64,000 nucleotides of DNA, taken from positions 56,844,964 through 56,908,963 of the forward strand of contig CM019692.1 of NCBI GenBank assembly GCA_009760885.1, written 5' to 3'. Below are positions 23,030 through 33,194 of the stretch, one piece after another (position 1 is the stretch's first letter; each line of letters starts with the position of its first letter). Source of the stretch: Achatina immaculata. Lineage: Eukaryota; Mollusca; Gastropoda; Stylommatophora; Achatinidae. The translations under genes and the position numbers were made by a program. The notes beneath the pieces are model-generated. The model was given only the letters and a program-made list of their open reading frames with translations, searched no databases and had not been told where the DNA came from.

Positions 23030-23585
23030 TTTCATACGTTCATTCTCAGTTCATTAAAGATACTCACAAGCACATGGCACAGTCTGCAGTTTTCTCCAAA
23101 CGTTGTCATATTCTTCATTCATTTATCTTCTGTTCATTGAAGACACTCACAAGCCAAGTACATGCCACAATCTGCAGTTTTCTCCAATCGTTGTCATATT
23201 CTTCGTTTGTTTACCCTTAGTTCACTGAAGACATTCACAAGAACATGGCACAATCTGCAGTTTTCTCCAAACGTTGTCATATTCTTCATCTGTTTATCCT
23301 GAGTTCACTGAAGACATTCACAAGAACATGGCACAATCTGCAGTTTTCTCCAAACGTTGTCATATTCTTCATCTGTTTATCCTGAGTTCACTGAAGACAT
23401 TCACAAGAACATGGCACAATCTGCAGTTTTCTCCAAACGTTGTCATATTCTTCATCTGTTTATCCTGAGTTCACTGAAGACATTCACAAGAACATGGCAC
23501 AATCTGCAGTTTTCTCCAAACGTTGTCATATTCTTCATCTGTTTATCCTGAGTTCACCGAAGACACTCACAAGCACTCAGCCCTA
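23030..23585. repeat. 83-bp minisatellite, about 6.5 units
   Basis: GGCACAATCTGCAGTTTTCT recurs every 83 bp through 23229-23585, with two diverged units before it. Because 83 is not a multiple of 3, each copy of the apparent peptide lies in a new frame, which argues against coding. Confidence 0.95.
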
Positions 23586-23724
23586 TAGTTTTACGCATAT
23601 TTTTTTTCTAAATAATCTCTTCGCGTTAAAAAAAAAAAAAACAAATTCCGGCTGTTTCTGATGGTGCCTAGCAATTTTCCTACTGTATTTCTTCTTCATT
23701 TCGCACTTGTCCTCCTCCTAAGCT

Positions 23725-24010
23725 GCTGTCTAGTTAGTTGGCTGCGCGGTTAGGCGCTCAGTTTACTAATCCTGAGGTACCGGGTTCATGCCCCAGCAGT
23801 GGGATTTTGTTCTGGTACATATAGAAAAAAAAGGGGGGGGGGATTAGGGGAACGTGGTTCACCCAGCCTCTGAAAATAGGTACCAGAGAAATCTTGAAAG
23901 ATAAATGGGGCCGTCATCACACTTTCATGAGAAGATGGTCGTGCAAATGCGGGCCTTTCGCCATATCCCTAATATGCCTTAATGGTATGGAAATGGGAGT
24001 TTTACCTTTT
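23725..24010 (+). mobile_element. tRNA-headed SINE
   Basis: The head GGCTGCGCGGTTAGGCGCTC gives an A-box-like start, and GGGTTCATGCCCC at about 23783 a B-box-like block. It is followed by CAGCAGTGGGATTTTGTTCT and the core ATAGGTACCAGAGAAATCTT. The tail ends in T/A runs near 24000. This copy supplies the unexpanded form of the unit repeated at 13245-13592. Confidence 0.75.
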
Positions 24011-24359
24011 TTTTTTACCTTCCTCTTTAGTGCCACAAATCGAAATGTAGCTATAATGGTACAGATGATGTTTCCACACAAAAAAAAAAATCCCAGAAGC
24101 AGGGCTGTAGCACGCTCTATGTCAGGTGAGTGCTGCCACTGCTGTCATCCTGCGCTTCTGGCAGTTAAATCCGTGCACGTTTTCCCAGGTCTAAATATAG
24201 AACTAAAAAAAAAACGTGCATAATTTCATAGCATTTTAAGGTAGGGGGTGACAATTAAGATGGGAACCTCGGAGCTTAAATAAGATAAAGCGAGAAACTA
24301 GGAGCTGAAGGCAATTAAAAAAGAAGAGAAACAGCAAGAAATTTAGAACACGCTGTCCC

Positions 24360-24500
24360 GTCTCTCTCTCTCTCTTCTTTCTCTCTCTCTCTCTCTCATC
24401 CACCGTTTATTTTGAATTTTATATGCGCCTGTTTAAAAAGTTCATAATTTGAAAAGGGCTGAGACAAGGATAGAGAGAGAGAGAGAAAGAGAGAGAACGA
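24360..24500. repeat. (CT)n and (GA)n tracts in inverted arrangement
   Basis: CT-rich sequence at 24360-24400 is followed about 70 bp later by GA-rich sequence at 24472-24496. The two could pair as a long stem-loop in RNA. Confidence 0.7.
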
Positions 24501-24589
24501 ATGAACTTTGTTTTCAGAGATGAAGAACTGAGCACGCCGGCTTGCTGTTTTCCTCTTTACAATTCAGCTTTAATTAAATAGCAGACATT

Positions 24590-24910
24590 CACATCAATGA
24601 AAAAAAGGAGGGGGGGGGCAGAGGGAGACAGTGAAGGAAGAGAAGAGGGAGAGAGAAAGGGAGAAGGGAGATAGAGCGAGACAATGAAGGAAGAGAAGAG
24701 GGAGAGAGAAAGGGAGAAGGGAGATAGAGCGAGACAATGAAGGAAGAGAAGAGGGAGAGGGATGAAGAAGAGAGAGAGAGAGCGAGACAATGAAAAAAGA
24801 GAAGAGGGAGAGGGAAAGGGAAAAGGGAGAAGAGAGATAGAGCGAGACAGTGAAGGAAGAGAAGAGAGAGAGGGAAAGGGAAAAGGGAGAAGGGAGATAG
24901 AGCGAGACAG
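24590..24910. repeat. purine-rich satellite, left part
   Basis: Units of about 60 bp read GAGATAGAGCGAGACARTGA then AGGAAGAGAAGAGGGAGAG. The strand asymmetry is extreme (almost no pyrimidines). It is continuous in sequence logic with 25745-26560 and is interrupted by a retrotransposon. Confidence 0.93.
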
Positions 24911-25749
24911 TGAATGAATGAATGAATGAATAATCTTTATTTTTCAAGGGTAAAGAATTGGGCACGCAGGCCCGTCTTACATTCTGCCCTTCATCACTCC
25001 ATCTTTCATTCTTCCCACGCACTTGATTTAGTACAAAAATACAAATTAAATTAGTAAAACATATCAAAAGAGTGTAAGATTTAACTACTACATTCAAGGT
25101 AAAAGAGAAGAAGTAATTAACCTAATAAAATAGCACTCACGCACACATACACCCGCAGACATATACATAAATAAAAATACATTGTAAATACAGATCTTCT
25201 AACATATTTTTTTAAACAAACATTAAAATAATTTCTAACAATATCTAACAAGTTGCTTTTCTAACTATGTCAGTGAAGTACTTGATAGTTTACGAGCCAT
25301 GTGTTGAGAGAGTGCTGGCTATTTTATGGAGGCATATAATTACATGCAAGTAAATAATGAAACAGGTTTGAGTTAAAGGATGAAGTATTACCAATGGATT
25401 TTAAATTGTAGGGGAGGGTGTTCCAGAGCTGTACTGCAGAGTATGCAAGGCTTTTCTTGTACATATCAATTCTGGGTTTAGGAAGAAGACAGTTTTTTAA
25501 ACGCTGGCTATGTTTAGTGTTATACGTAAACAGTGACCACAAGTAAGGCGGAGCATTGTGCGACAGAATTCTGTGAACAAACTTAACATTGTTAAAAATG
25601 ATTCTATTTTTGAGGGGTAGAATTTTGAGTTGTTTATGTTGATCTACAGTCTGTACTGGGTGTTTGTCACAAATAAGATTTAATGCTCGCTTGTGAAGTG
25701 AGTGGAGCCTTTTTGTGTTTGAGACTGAGCATCCATCCCAGATTGTGTG
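24911..25749 (-). pseudogene. CR1/Jockey-like LINE, 5'-truncated, inserted in the satellite
   Basis: The minus strand encodes a C-terminal ORF2 region starting IWDGCSVSNTKRLHSLHKRA, then LPLKNRIIFNNVKFVHRIL, PPYLWSLF, LPKPRIDMYKKSLAYSAVQLWNTLPYN (positions 25324-25745) and a stop. The 3' UTR is about 410 bp and ends AAAAATAAAGATTATTCATT with an ATTC-type tail. The frame is intact where visible. On the 5' side it is fused in frame to satellite sequence, giving an artificial 387-codon open frame. A GTGAA shared by target and tail suggests the (TGAA)n tail grew from the target site. Confidence 0.8.
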
Positions 25750-26560
25750 AAGGAAGAGAAGAGGGAGAGGGAAAGGGAGAAGGGAGATAGAGCGAGACAG
25801 TGAAGGAAGAGAAGAGGGAGAGAGATGGAGAAGGGGGAGAAAGAGAGCGAGACAATGAAGGAAGAGAAGTGGCAGAGATATGGAGAAGGGAGAGAGAGAG
25901 CGAGACAATGAAGGAAGAGAAGAGGGAGAGATATGAAGAAGGGAGAGAGAGAGACAATGAACGAAGAGAAGAGGGAGAGGGATGAAGAAGGGAGAGAGGG
26001 AGAGAGAGACAATGAGGAAAGAGAAGAGGGAGAGAGATGGAGAAGAGAGAGAGAGACAATGAAGGAAGAGAAGAGGGAGAGAGAAAGGGAGAAGGGAGAG
26101 AGAGAGCGAGACAATGAAGGAAGAGAAGAGGGAGAGAGATGGAGAAGAGAGAGAGAGAGCGAGACAATGAAGGAAGAGAAGAGGGAGAGAGATGGAGAAG
26201 GGAGAAAGAGAGCGAGACAATGAAGGAAGAGAAGAGGGAAAGAGGGGAGAAGGGAGAGAGAGAGCGAGACATTGAAGGAAGAGAAGTGGGAGAGAGATGG
26301 AGAATGGGGAGAGAGAGCATGATGAAAAGAAGAGGGAGACAGAGAGCAAGAGCGAAGGAAGGAGAGAGGGAGAAAGGAGACAGACCGAGACAATGAACGA
26401 AGAGAAGAGGGAGAGAGATGAAGAAGAGAGAAAGAGAGCGAGACAATGAACGAAGAGAAGAGGGAGAATGGAGACAAGGGGAGACAATGAACGAAGAGAA
26501 GAAGGAGAGAGAAAGATGAAAAGAGAGAGAACAGGAAGAGAGAGAGAGAAAGAAAGAGAA
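25745..26560. repeat. purine-rich satellite, right part
   Basis: Same GAGAGAGCGAGACAATGAAG plus GAAGAGAAGAGGGAGAG units as the left part, about 60 bp each with indels. On the minus strand all three frames stay open for 250-390 codons (Leu/Ser/Phe-rich) because stop codons need T/A combinations that the array lacks. On the plus strand Glu/Arg-rich frames arise. None are genes. Confidence 0.93.
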
Positions 26561-27124
26561 AGATTTTTAGTTTAATTGTTAAAGCGAAAGTGATTCTTCT
26601 TCAGCAATGTACTCGTAACAGAAGACAGCGTCAGTTGTGGATTTTATACAAAAACAAGGAAGAAAATAAAGTACTCTTGTTACCTGGTCTACCTGTCCTA
26701 GTTATAAACACCGCAGGTGTGGTTTCTCTAAACGCGTTCCCGCCGGCATCACCCACTGGCCGACACGCTCTACTGCTTTTGCATAATAGGTCATGTTTAC
26801 AAGCTTAAAGTGAAGCAAGTAGTCCCAACAGGCTTCATCTTTTATCGTATTTTGCGCGGATTGTTTCGGCACGTGACATGTGTGTAACTACTACCCGGTA
26901 TCAACTTTTCAAGGATCAAAAATGGAATCCCCCCGCCCCCAACCCCCAAATCCCAGAGGGGGGGTGGGAACCATAATAGCACGATTCGTCTTAGAAGAAG
27001 ACACCTAAGCAGGTTATAGAGTGTTGTTGTTGTTGTTGTTGTTGTTATTTCTCTTCGCGAAAAGTTGCAGACACTGAAGCAGGGGATAGAGTGTTGTTGT
27101 TGTTATTTCTCTTTGTGAAAAGTT
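26561..27124. other. no gene recognised; duplicated (GTT)n segment
   Basis: AGAGTGTTGTTGTTGTT followed by ATTTCTCTTYGYGAAAAGTT occurs twice (about 27018-27066 and 27089-27125). Otherwise unremarkable. Confidence 0.4.
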
Positions 27125-27780
27125 GCTGTGTGTGAATGAATGAATGAATGAATGAATGAATGAATAATCTTTATTTTTTAAAGGGTAAAGAATTGGGCAC
27201 GCAGGCCCGTCTTACATTCTGCCCTTCATCACTCCATCTTTCATTCTTCCCACACACTCGATTTAATACAAATATACAAATTAAATTAGGGAAAAAACAT
27301 ATCAAAAGAGTGTAATATTTAACTATTACATTCAAAGTAAAAGAGAAGAAGTAATTAACCTAATAAAATACCACTCACACATATACACACAGACATATAC
27401 ATAAACAAAAATACATTGTAAATACATATCTTCTAACATATGTTTTTAAACAAATATTAAAATAATTTCTAACAATATCTAGCAAGTTACTTTTCGAATT
27501 ATGTCATTTTAGTACTTGATGGCTGGCGAGTCACGTGTTGAGAGAGTGCTGGTTATTCTATGGAGGCATATAATTACAAGCAAGTAAATAATGAAACAAG
27601 TTTGAGTTAAAGGATGAAGTATTACCAATGGATGGTAGGGGAGGGTGTTCCAGAACTGTACTACAGAGTATGCAAGGCTTTTCTTGTACAGATCAATCCT
27701 GGGTTTAGGTAGAAGACAGTTTTTTTTTAAACGCTGGCTATGTTTAGTGTTATACGTAAACAGTGACCACAAGTAAGGTG
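27125..27780 (-). pseudogene. CR1/Jockey-like LINE, second 5'-truncated copy
   Basis: Highly similar to 24911-25580. The minus strand gives WSLFTYNTKHSQRLKKNCLL and LPKPRIDLYKKSLAYSVVQFW before a frameshift after WNTLPY, where a deletion removes the NLKSIGN region. The 3' tail is seven TGAA/GAAT units in the + direction. Confidence 0.85.
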
Positions 27781-27869
27781 GTTTTGTTGAGCATCTTTTT
27801 TCGTGTCTGTTTCCATAACAGTTTGATTGGCACGGTCGGTCAGAAAGGAGCGAAATGTGCTTGTGTTGT

Positions 27870-28000
27870 AAATGTATAAACTAGAGAAAAATTAGGACCA
27901 TCTTTATTACTTAACGATTACAAAGTTGTGACGTTTCGGCGTGAGCCTTAATCATACAAAAAACACACAGGACGAAGAAATAGAGAGAGGAGATAAAGTA
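27870..28000. mobile_element. possible Penelope-like element terminus
   Basis: Contains GTGACGTTTCGGCGTGAGCC at about 27927. GTTTCGGC...AGCC sequences of this kind are common at the ends of Penelope-like retroelements. No coding part follows. Confidence 0.35.
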
Positions 28001-28337
28001 TAAATCCACATGAATGCTATGTTTTTTTTTAAAAATGGAATAAAATGAATAGAGCACTTAACTGTAACTTGTAAGAAGCTGTGGCTTGTCCGACGCTGTG
28101 TTCAGAAATGCGCACGGTGGAGTGTAGAGAATATTTAAATGGAGACTTGTGTCATGTGATAGGCGAGTCGTAACTGAGGGTGGTGGGTGGGGAAACCGTG
28201 GAGGGGAGGGGGAGTGATACAATGTTAACTTAGCCAGGAGAAGGTGAAGTAGGTGATTATAGTTGGGGTAGAGGGGTTGTAATGTGATGTTGTGAGGAGG
28301 TTCTGAACTGTGTGTAACAAGTGAGAAGGGAGTGGGA

Positions 28338-28339
28338 CC

Positions 28340-28437
<98 letters not shown>

Positions 28438-28456
28438 GTCTGTCTGCCTGCCTGCA

Positions 28457-28496
<40 letters not shown>

Positions 28497-28538
28497 CGTC
28501 CGTCCGTCCGTCCGTCCGCCTGTCTGTCTGTCTGTCTA
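28338..28538. repeat. compound (TATC)n-(TCTG)n-(TCCG)n microsatellite
   Basis: About 25 TATC units are followed by TCTG units, then TCCG units and TCTG again. This shows a progressive transition of a single tetranucleotide family. Confidence 0.97.
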
Positions 28539-28789
28539 TGCAGAACTTGGTACGGAGGGATTATGATTGTGTTGTAAGGCCCAAAGTATATTTGCCCTTT
28601 CTTCTTTAGTCTTCATTTCCTCATTGGCACCCCATCTCAGAGTTTACTTCCATGTGCCGCAGTCTTTCCTCACTTCTTCTCAGCCATCATGTTTTTCTTT
28701 CTATACTACATTTGGTCTCATTCTAGTATGAAAGTTAAATGTTGAAGCCGTACCAGAGCAAGGCTTATCTTATCCCGTGAGAATGCTGT

Positions 28790-29068
28790 AGTGGGTTCCT
28801 TGGTGATGCTGACCAGAAAGTAGACTTTGTTCCTTGGTGCTGCTGATCATAAAGTAGACTTGGTTCCTTAGTGCTGCTGACCAGAAAGTAGACTTGGTTC
28901 CTTAGTGCTGCTGACCAGAAAGTAGACTTTGTTCCCTGGTGCCTTTGACCAGAAATTAGACTTTGTTCCCTGGTGCCTTTGACCAGAAATTAGACTTGGT
29001 TCCTTGGTGCCTTTGACCAGAAAATAGACTTGGTTCCTTGGTGCCTTTGACCAGAAAGTAGACTTAAC
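28790..29068. repeat. 34-bp minisatellite, about 8 units
   Basis: AGTAGACTTGGTTCCTTGGT followed by GCYKYTGACCAGAA recurs (TAGACT at 28821, 28855, 28889 and onward). Two unit types (GCTGCTGACC and GCCTTTGACC) occur in separate blocks. Confidence 0.93.
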
Positions 29069-29084
29069 TCCCTCACTCTCAAAC

Positions 29085-29197
29085 AACAATGGTAGTGTTG
29101 GGAGATATTGCACACCCATAACACCCACCTATATGAATCAGTGTTGAGAGGGCTCCCTAGGCAGAGTCTAAATAAAAAGAAAAGTGGCACATTTCTA
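29085..29197 (+). mobile_element. hAT-like non-autonomous element, left part (interrupted)
   Basis: GTAGTGTTGGGAGATATTGC through AAATAAAAAGAAAAGTGGCA aligns with 41925-42010 of the uninterrupted relative. The family 1 LINE lies directly after it, and the remainder continues at 31153. Confidence 0.7.
29185..29197. repeat. 13-bp target-site duplication, left copy
   Basis: TGGCACATTTCTA here is repeated exactly at 31153-31165 on the other side of the family 1 LINE. Confidence 0.88.
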
Positions 29198-31152
29198 CAT
29201 ATATTCCAGGCTGGAAAATTAGAAAATGTAAAGATGGAAATGGAAAGGATGAAGATCAACATATTAGGAATGAGTGAAGTTAGATGGACAGGTGCAGGGA
29301 AGATAAACTCAGATAAATATACAATAATATATTCAGGAAGTGAGAAACATGAACGAGGAGTAGGAATTATATTTGATGAAAAAACGGCAAGGACAATTGT
29401 AGGATATTTGAACATCTCGGACCGAGTCCTGCTAGCCCAACTGAAAGGACAACCAATAAACATAAATATTATACAAGTGTATGCTCCAACATCTGAAAGC
29501 TCTGAAGAAGATTTACAGCTACAGAAGGTAAAATGTTAATGGGAAAAGAAGACATTGTGGACAGGTGGACAGAGTATATCAGTGAGCTATATGGAGGAGA
29601 AAGACCAGAATTAACACCAGATACTGAAAACTGTGAGGGACCACCAATACTTGAAGATGAAATCATAGATGCCATCAAACACATGAAGAAAGGAAAAGCG
29701 ACTGGGCCTGATAATATAACAATAGAAGAAATAGAGGCACTAGAGGAGACAAGAATAAAATTAATAACCAAGTTACTGAATGACATTCACAACAGTGGTT
29801 ATATTCCCAGTGACCTGATTAAATCCACGTTTATAGCACTACCAAAGAAACCAGGTGCAAAGGAATGTGACGACCACCGGACTATCAGCCTCTCATGTCA
29901 CATAACGAAGCTACTTCTGAGAATAATTATGAGAAGAACAAGGAAAAAGATAAAAATGGAAATAGCAGATGAACAGTTCGGATTTGTTGAAGGAAAGGGA
30001 ACACACAATGCCATTTATGCTTTACGAACACTAACAGAAAGAGCTTTAGAAGTACAGAAAGATCTCTACTTATGCTTCATTGATTACACCAAGGCATTTG
30101 ACAAGGTGAAACATAATGAAATTATTAAAATGCTTGAAGACATCAATATAGACGGCAAAGACTTGAGGATTGTAAAACATCTATACTGGCAGCACGAAGC
30201 AGCAGTTCGAGTTGAAAATAGAATTGGAAAATATCAACCTATAAAACAAGGGGTGCGACAAGGATGTATACTATCTCCAGACCTTTTTTCTCTGTATAGC
30301 GAGAATATTCTAAGAACAATCATCACAGAACCAGGCATAAAAATTGGAGGATACAATATTAACAATCTTCGGTACGCTGACGACACAGTACTGATAGCTG
30401 AGAACCAACAAGACCTGCAAAATCTCTTGGATAAAGTGGCCAAAGAAAGTGAACAGAAAGGCCTTACTTTGAACATCAAAAAGACAGAGACTATGGTTAT
30501 ATCCAAGAAACAGAATCCACCAGCATGCAGTATTAAATTAAACGGAACTGTTCTAAAGCAGGTGCAGAAATTCAAATACCTTGGAGCAGTAATAACTTCA
30601 GATGGGAAATGCAGAACAGAAATTAGGAACAGAATAGGCCAAGCAAAGACTGCATTTCAGAGAATGAGAAACATATTGACCAACACATCCTTATCAATGA
30701 ATGTTAGAAAACGAGTCCTAAAGTGCTATATTGAACCTATCTTGTTATATGGAAGTGAATCATGGACAATAGGCAAGTCTGCACAAAAATCATTGGAAGC
30801 AATAGAAATGTGGTTTATTAGAAGAATGTTGCGAATCCCCTGGACAGCAAAAATAACTAATGAAGAATGTATGAGAAGAGCTGGAGAGACAAAAAACCTT
30901 GTCAAAAAGATAAGAGAGAGACAATGTACTTTCATAGGACATGCAATGAGAAGAGGGGGCATTGAAAATATTATAACAACAGGAAAAATAGAAGGAAGAA
31001 GATCAAGAAGAAGACCAAGAGAAATGATACTGGACAGTCTGACGGGATGGTGTGAGAGGAGATCACCAACTGAGCTGATGGCCTGCATGAAGGATCGGAT
31101 ACTCTGGAGAAGCATAATAGCCAACGCCAGTCGGCACGGCACATGATGATGA
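29198..31152 (+). pseudogene. family 1 non-LTR retrotransposon, longest copy (B)
   Basis: It carries an N-terminal endonuclease piece (QAGKLENVKMEMERMKINIL, then MSEVRWTGAGKINS and VYAPTSESSEEDL, about 29207-29510). This is joined out of frame to a 537-codon reverse transcriptase frame at 29533-31146. In that frame FIDYTKAFD lies at residues 182-190, GVRQGCILSPDLF follows, YADD is at 281-284, and the C-terminal region has MWFIRRMLRIPWTAKIT and a basic tail. The junction near 29510-29530 lacks most of the endonuclease and linker, an internal deletion by comparison with the expected domain order. The RT frame has no stop. The 3' end is CGGCACGGCACATGATGATGA, and 13-bp target duplications flank it. 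It is dead for the endonuclease but recent in appearance. Confidence 0.92.
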
Positions 31153-31290
31153 TGGCACATTTCTAACCCAAACCATATTATAACATTATAAGGTAATATT
31201 CTTCCAGCTTCTTTCTACCAAAATTTCCCATCAGCATTATTCTTACAGAGCATGAAAATGAACTCAAGAGTGAGACAGCTTCAAGTAAGC
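31153..31290 (+). mobile_element. hAT-like non-autonomous element, right part
   Basis: Starts with the second TGGCACATTTCTA and continues AACCCAAACCATATTATAAC and CTTCTTTCTACCAAAATTTC. This matches 42008-42125 of the uninterrupted element at 41856-42298. Confidence 0.7.
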
Positions 31291-31589
31291 CAGATCTAGC
31301 CACATAGTTGAGACATTCTATGAGAGAATCTATGTAGCCGTTAAGAAACTAGGGAAGGTTCTGGGACTACATACTTAATGTACTTGAGGTCCGAAGCAGG
31401 GTTTGTGGAGCTGGTAAGGGAACCTGCAGAAGACTGTGGACCTTACCCTGGCCAAACAGCTACAGATTTATCTTGACCACGCACTTGAAAGCTAAAGATG
31501 TAGTGAACTCAGATCAGTTACCGTGAGACTCCTCTCTAAGGCTGTACCACTCTACCTTCTAGTTACAGTTCTAGGTCAAATTTCTCTCG

Positions 31590-32200
31590 TGTGATCAGAT
31601 GTTAAAGAATCTGTGGAGAGGGACAGACAGAACTACAAAAATAAGATTTTTAAGAGCATGCATCTTTCCCATTGCAACATATGCCTGTGAGATATGGACA
31701 CTTAACAAAACAGCTGAGAAACACATAAATGCCTTTGAATGTAAATGCTACAGAAGCGTTATTCAAATATCATGGACAAATATCTATCTATTACCTATAG
31801 ATAGACTTATCTATTACTTATAGATAGACTTATCTATTACTTATAGATAGAGCTGAAACAAAATTATAATGCTACAGAAGAGTTCTTCAAATATCATAAA
31901 CACAAAAAAGAACAAATATATCCATACTACAAAAACTTAATATTGAAGAAGGTTGACTAGTAAAGAGGATTAAACAAAGAAAACTTAATATTTTGGACAC
32001 ATTAAACGTCATGATAATTTAGAGAAGACAGTCTTGGAAGGGTATACAGTGGGAAAAAGAAACAGAGGAAGATCAAAGCAAGACATCGTTGATGATCTAC
32101 AAATGGATGCATCTTGCTCACAACCGAGAGGCCTACAGGAGTGCTGTTAGGGAGGCAAAGTTCCTCAAGGGACATGCAAATGAATGAATGAATCAATCAA
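31590..32200 (+). pseudogene. family 4 non-LTR retrotransposon 3' fragment
   Basis: Encodes DRTTKIRFLRACIFPIATYA, then CEIWTLNKTAEKHINAFECK. A block TAATGCTACAGAAGAGTTCT (about 31867) duplicates 31745-31765. Between the two lies ACTTATAGATAGACTTATCT repeated with internal inverted symmetry. The 3' end is GGGACATGCAAATGAATGAA with an ATGA/ATCA tail. Confidence 0.85.
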
Positions 32201-32779
32201 ATGTTCGTCATCATATTTTCACAGAGCTTCATTTGAATGCAAGATTTTATATACAGTACCTTCTCTCGTAATGAAGGCGATACTGGTGGAAAGAAATAAT
32301 AACAAAACAAGCTTTAAAGTAATATCAACAAAATGAAGGATCATTTTGAACCATCAATTAGAGACGTTTAATATGCATAACATATGGGGGGGGGGAGATA
32401 CTAAAACTTGTATAAAAAGACAAATGGATGTCTATGACACAGCAAAAACAGACGACGAATACTGTAAACTCTCAAGAAACTACCAAGTTATAAATCTTCC
32501 AACTAAGAATAGGACATTGCAGGGTGAGGCGCCATCTATACCAGAACCTGGAAAATCGGTCCAAAAGACCTGTGTACCTGCAGCAGAGAGCAACAGACAT
32601 CACACCGTATCCTCCAGAGCTGCATGCCACACGACCTACTTCAGACAAATAACCTGACCAAAGCCCACTCCCATACAAGAGAATCTTCGAGGTGATGCTA
32701 AAAACATGAGACGAACTGTCTGTCACATTTGGCATTTGTAAAAGATATTGGTGTCGATATCTGAGCGAAAGACGAAGAA
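32201..32779. other. no gene recognised
   Basis: The frame at 32346-32657 (+) has no known domain. The block may be the 5' remnant of the next LINE, but I cannot align it. Confidence 0.3.
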
Positions 32780-33093
32780 TAAGAATATATTTTATCTACT
32801 ACATATCATGCACTGAAATGCAGATGAAGTCACTGACAACAATTATTGAGGAAAGACGCTGGCGGTGGTTGAGACATGTGCTCCGAATGACTGACAACTC
32901 ACTACCAAAAATACCACTAAGATGGACACTACAGGGGAACAGAAGTGTGGACCAAAAGAGACATGGAGAAGAACAACAGAAAGGATGTTGAGCAATAGAG
33001 GGCTCACCTGGGAAAGAGCAGAAAAAAAAGGCGAAGGACAGGCATTTGTGGAAAACCCTTGCGGAAGCCCCATGTGCCCTGGGCACTTAAGGT

Positions 33094-33146
<53 letters not shown>
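32780..33146 (+). pseudogene. family 3 non-LTR retrotransposon 3' end with (GA)n tail
   Basis: Plus-strand frames encode RWRWLRHVLRMTDNSLPKIP followed by LRWTLQGNRS, then LTWERAEKK-like, WKTLAEAPCALGT-like residues and the terminus GGGCACTTAAGGTCCAGAG running into (GA)n at 33096-33146. The same terminus occurs at 43480-43545, where the tail is AGAAAGA-rich. Confidence 0.82.
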
Positions 33147-33194
33147 TATCACACACTATGTAAAATGATATGCCATTCAGGTATTTGACCAAAA

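Noticed and set aside
25324..26487. 387-codon minus-strand open frame as a gene
   Set aside because: It is a chance in-frame fusion of stop-free GA satellite with the C-terminus of a truncated LINE.
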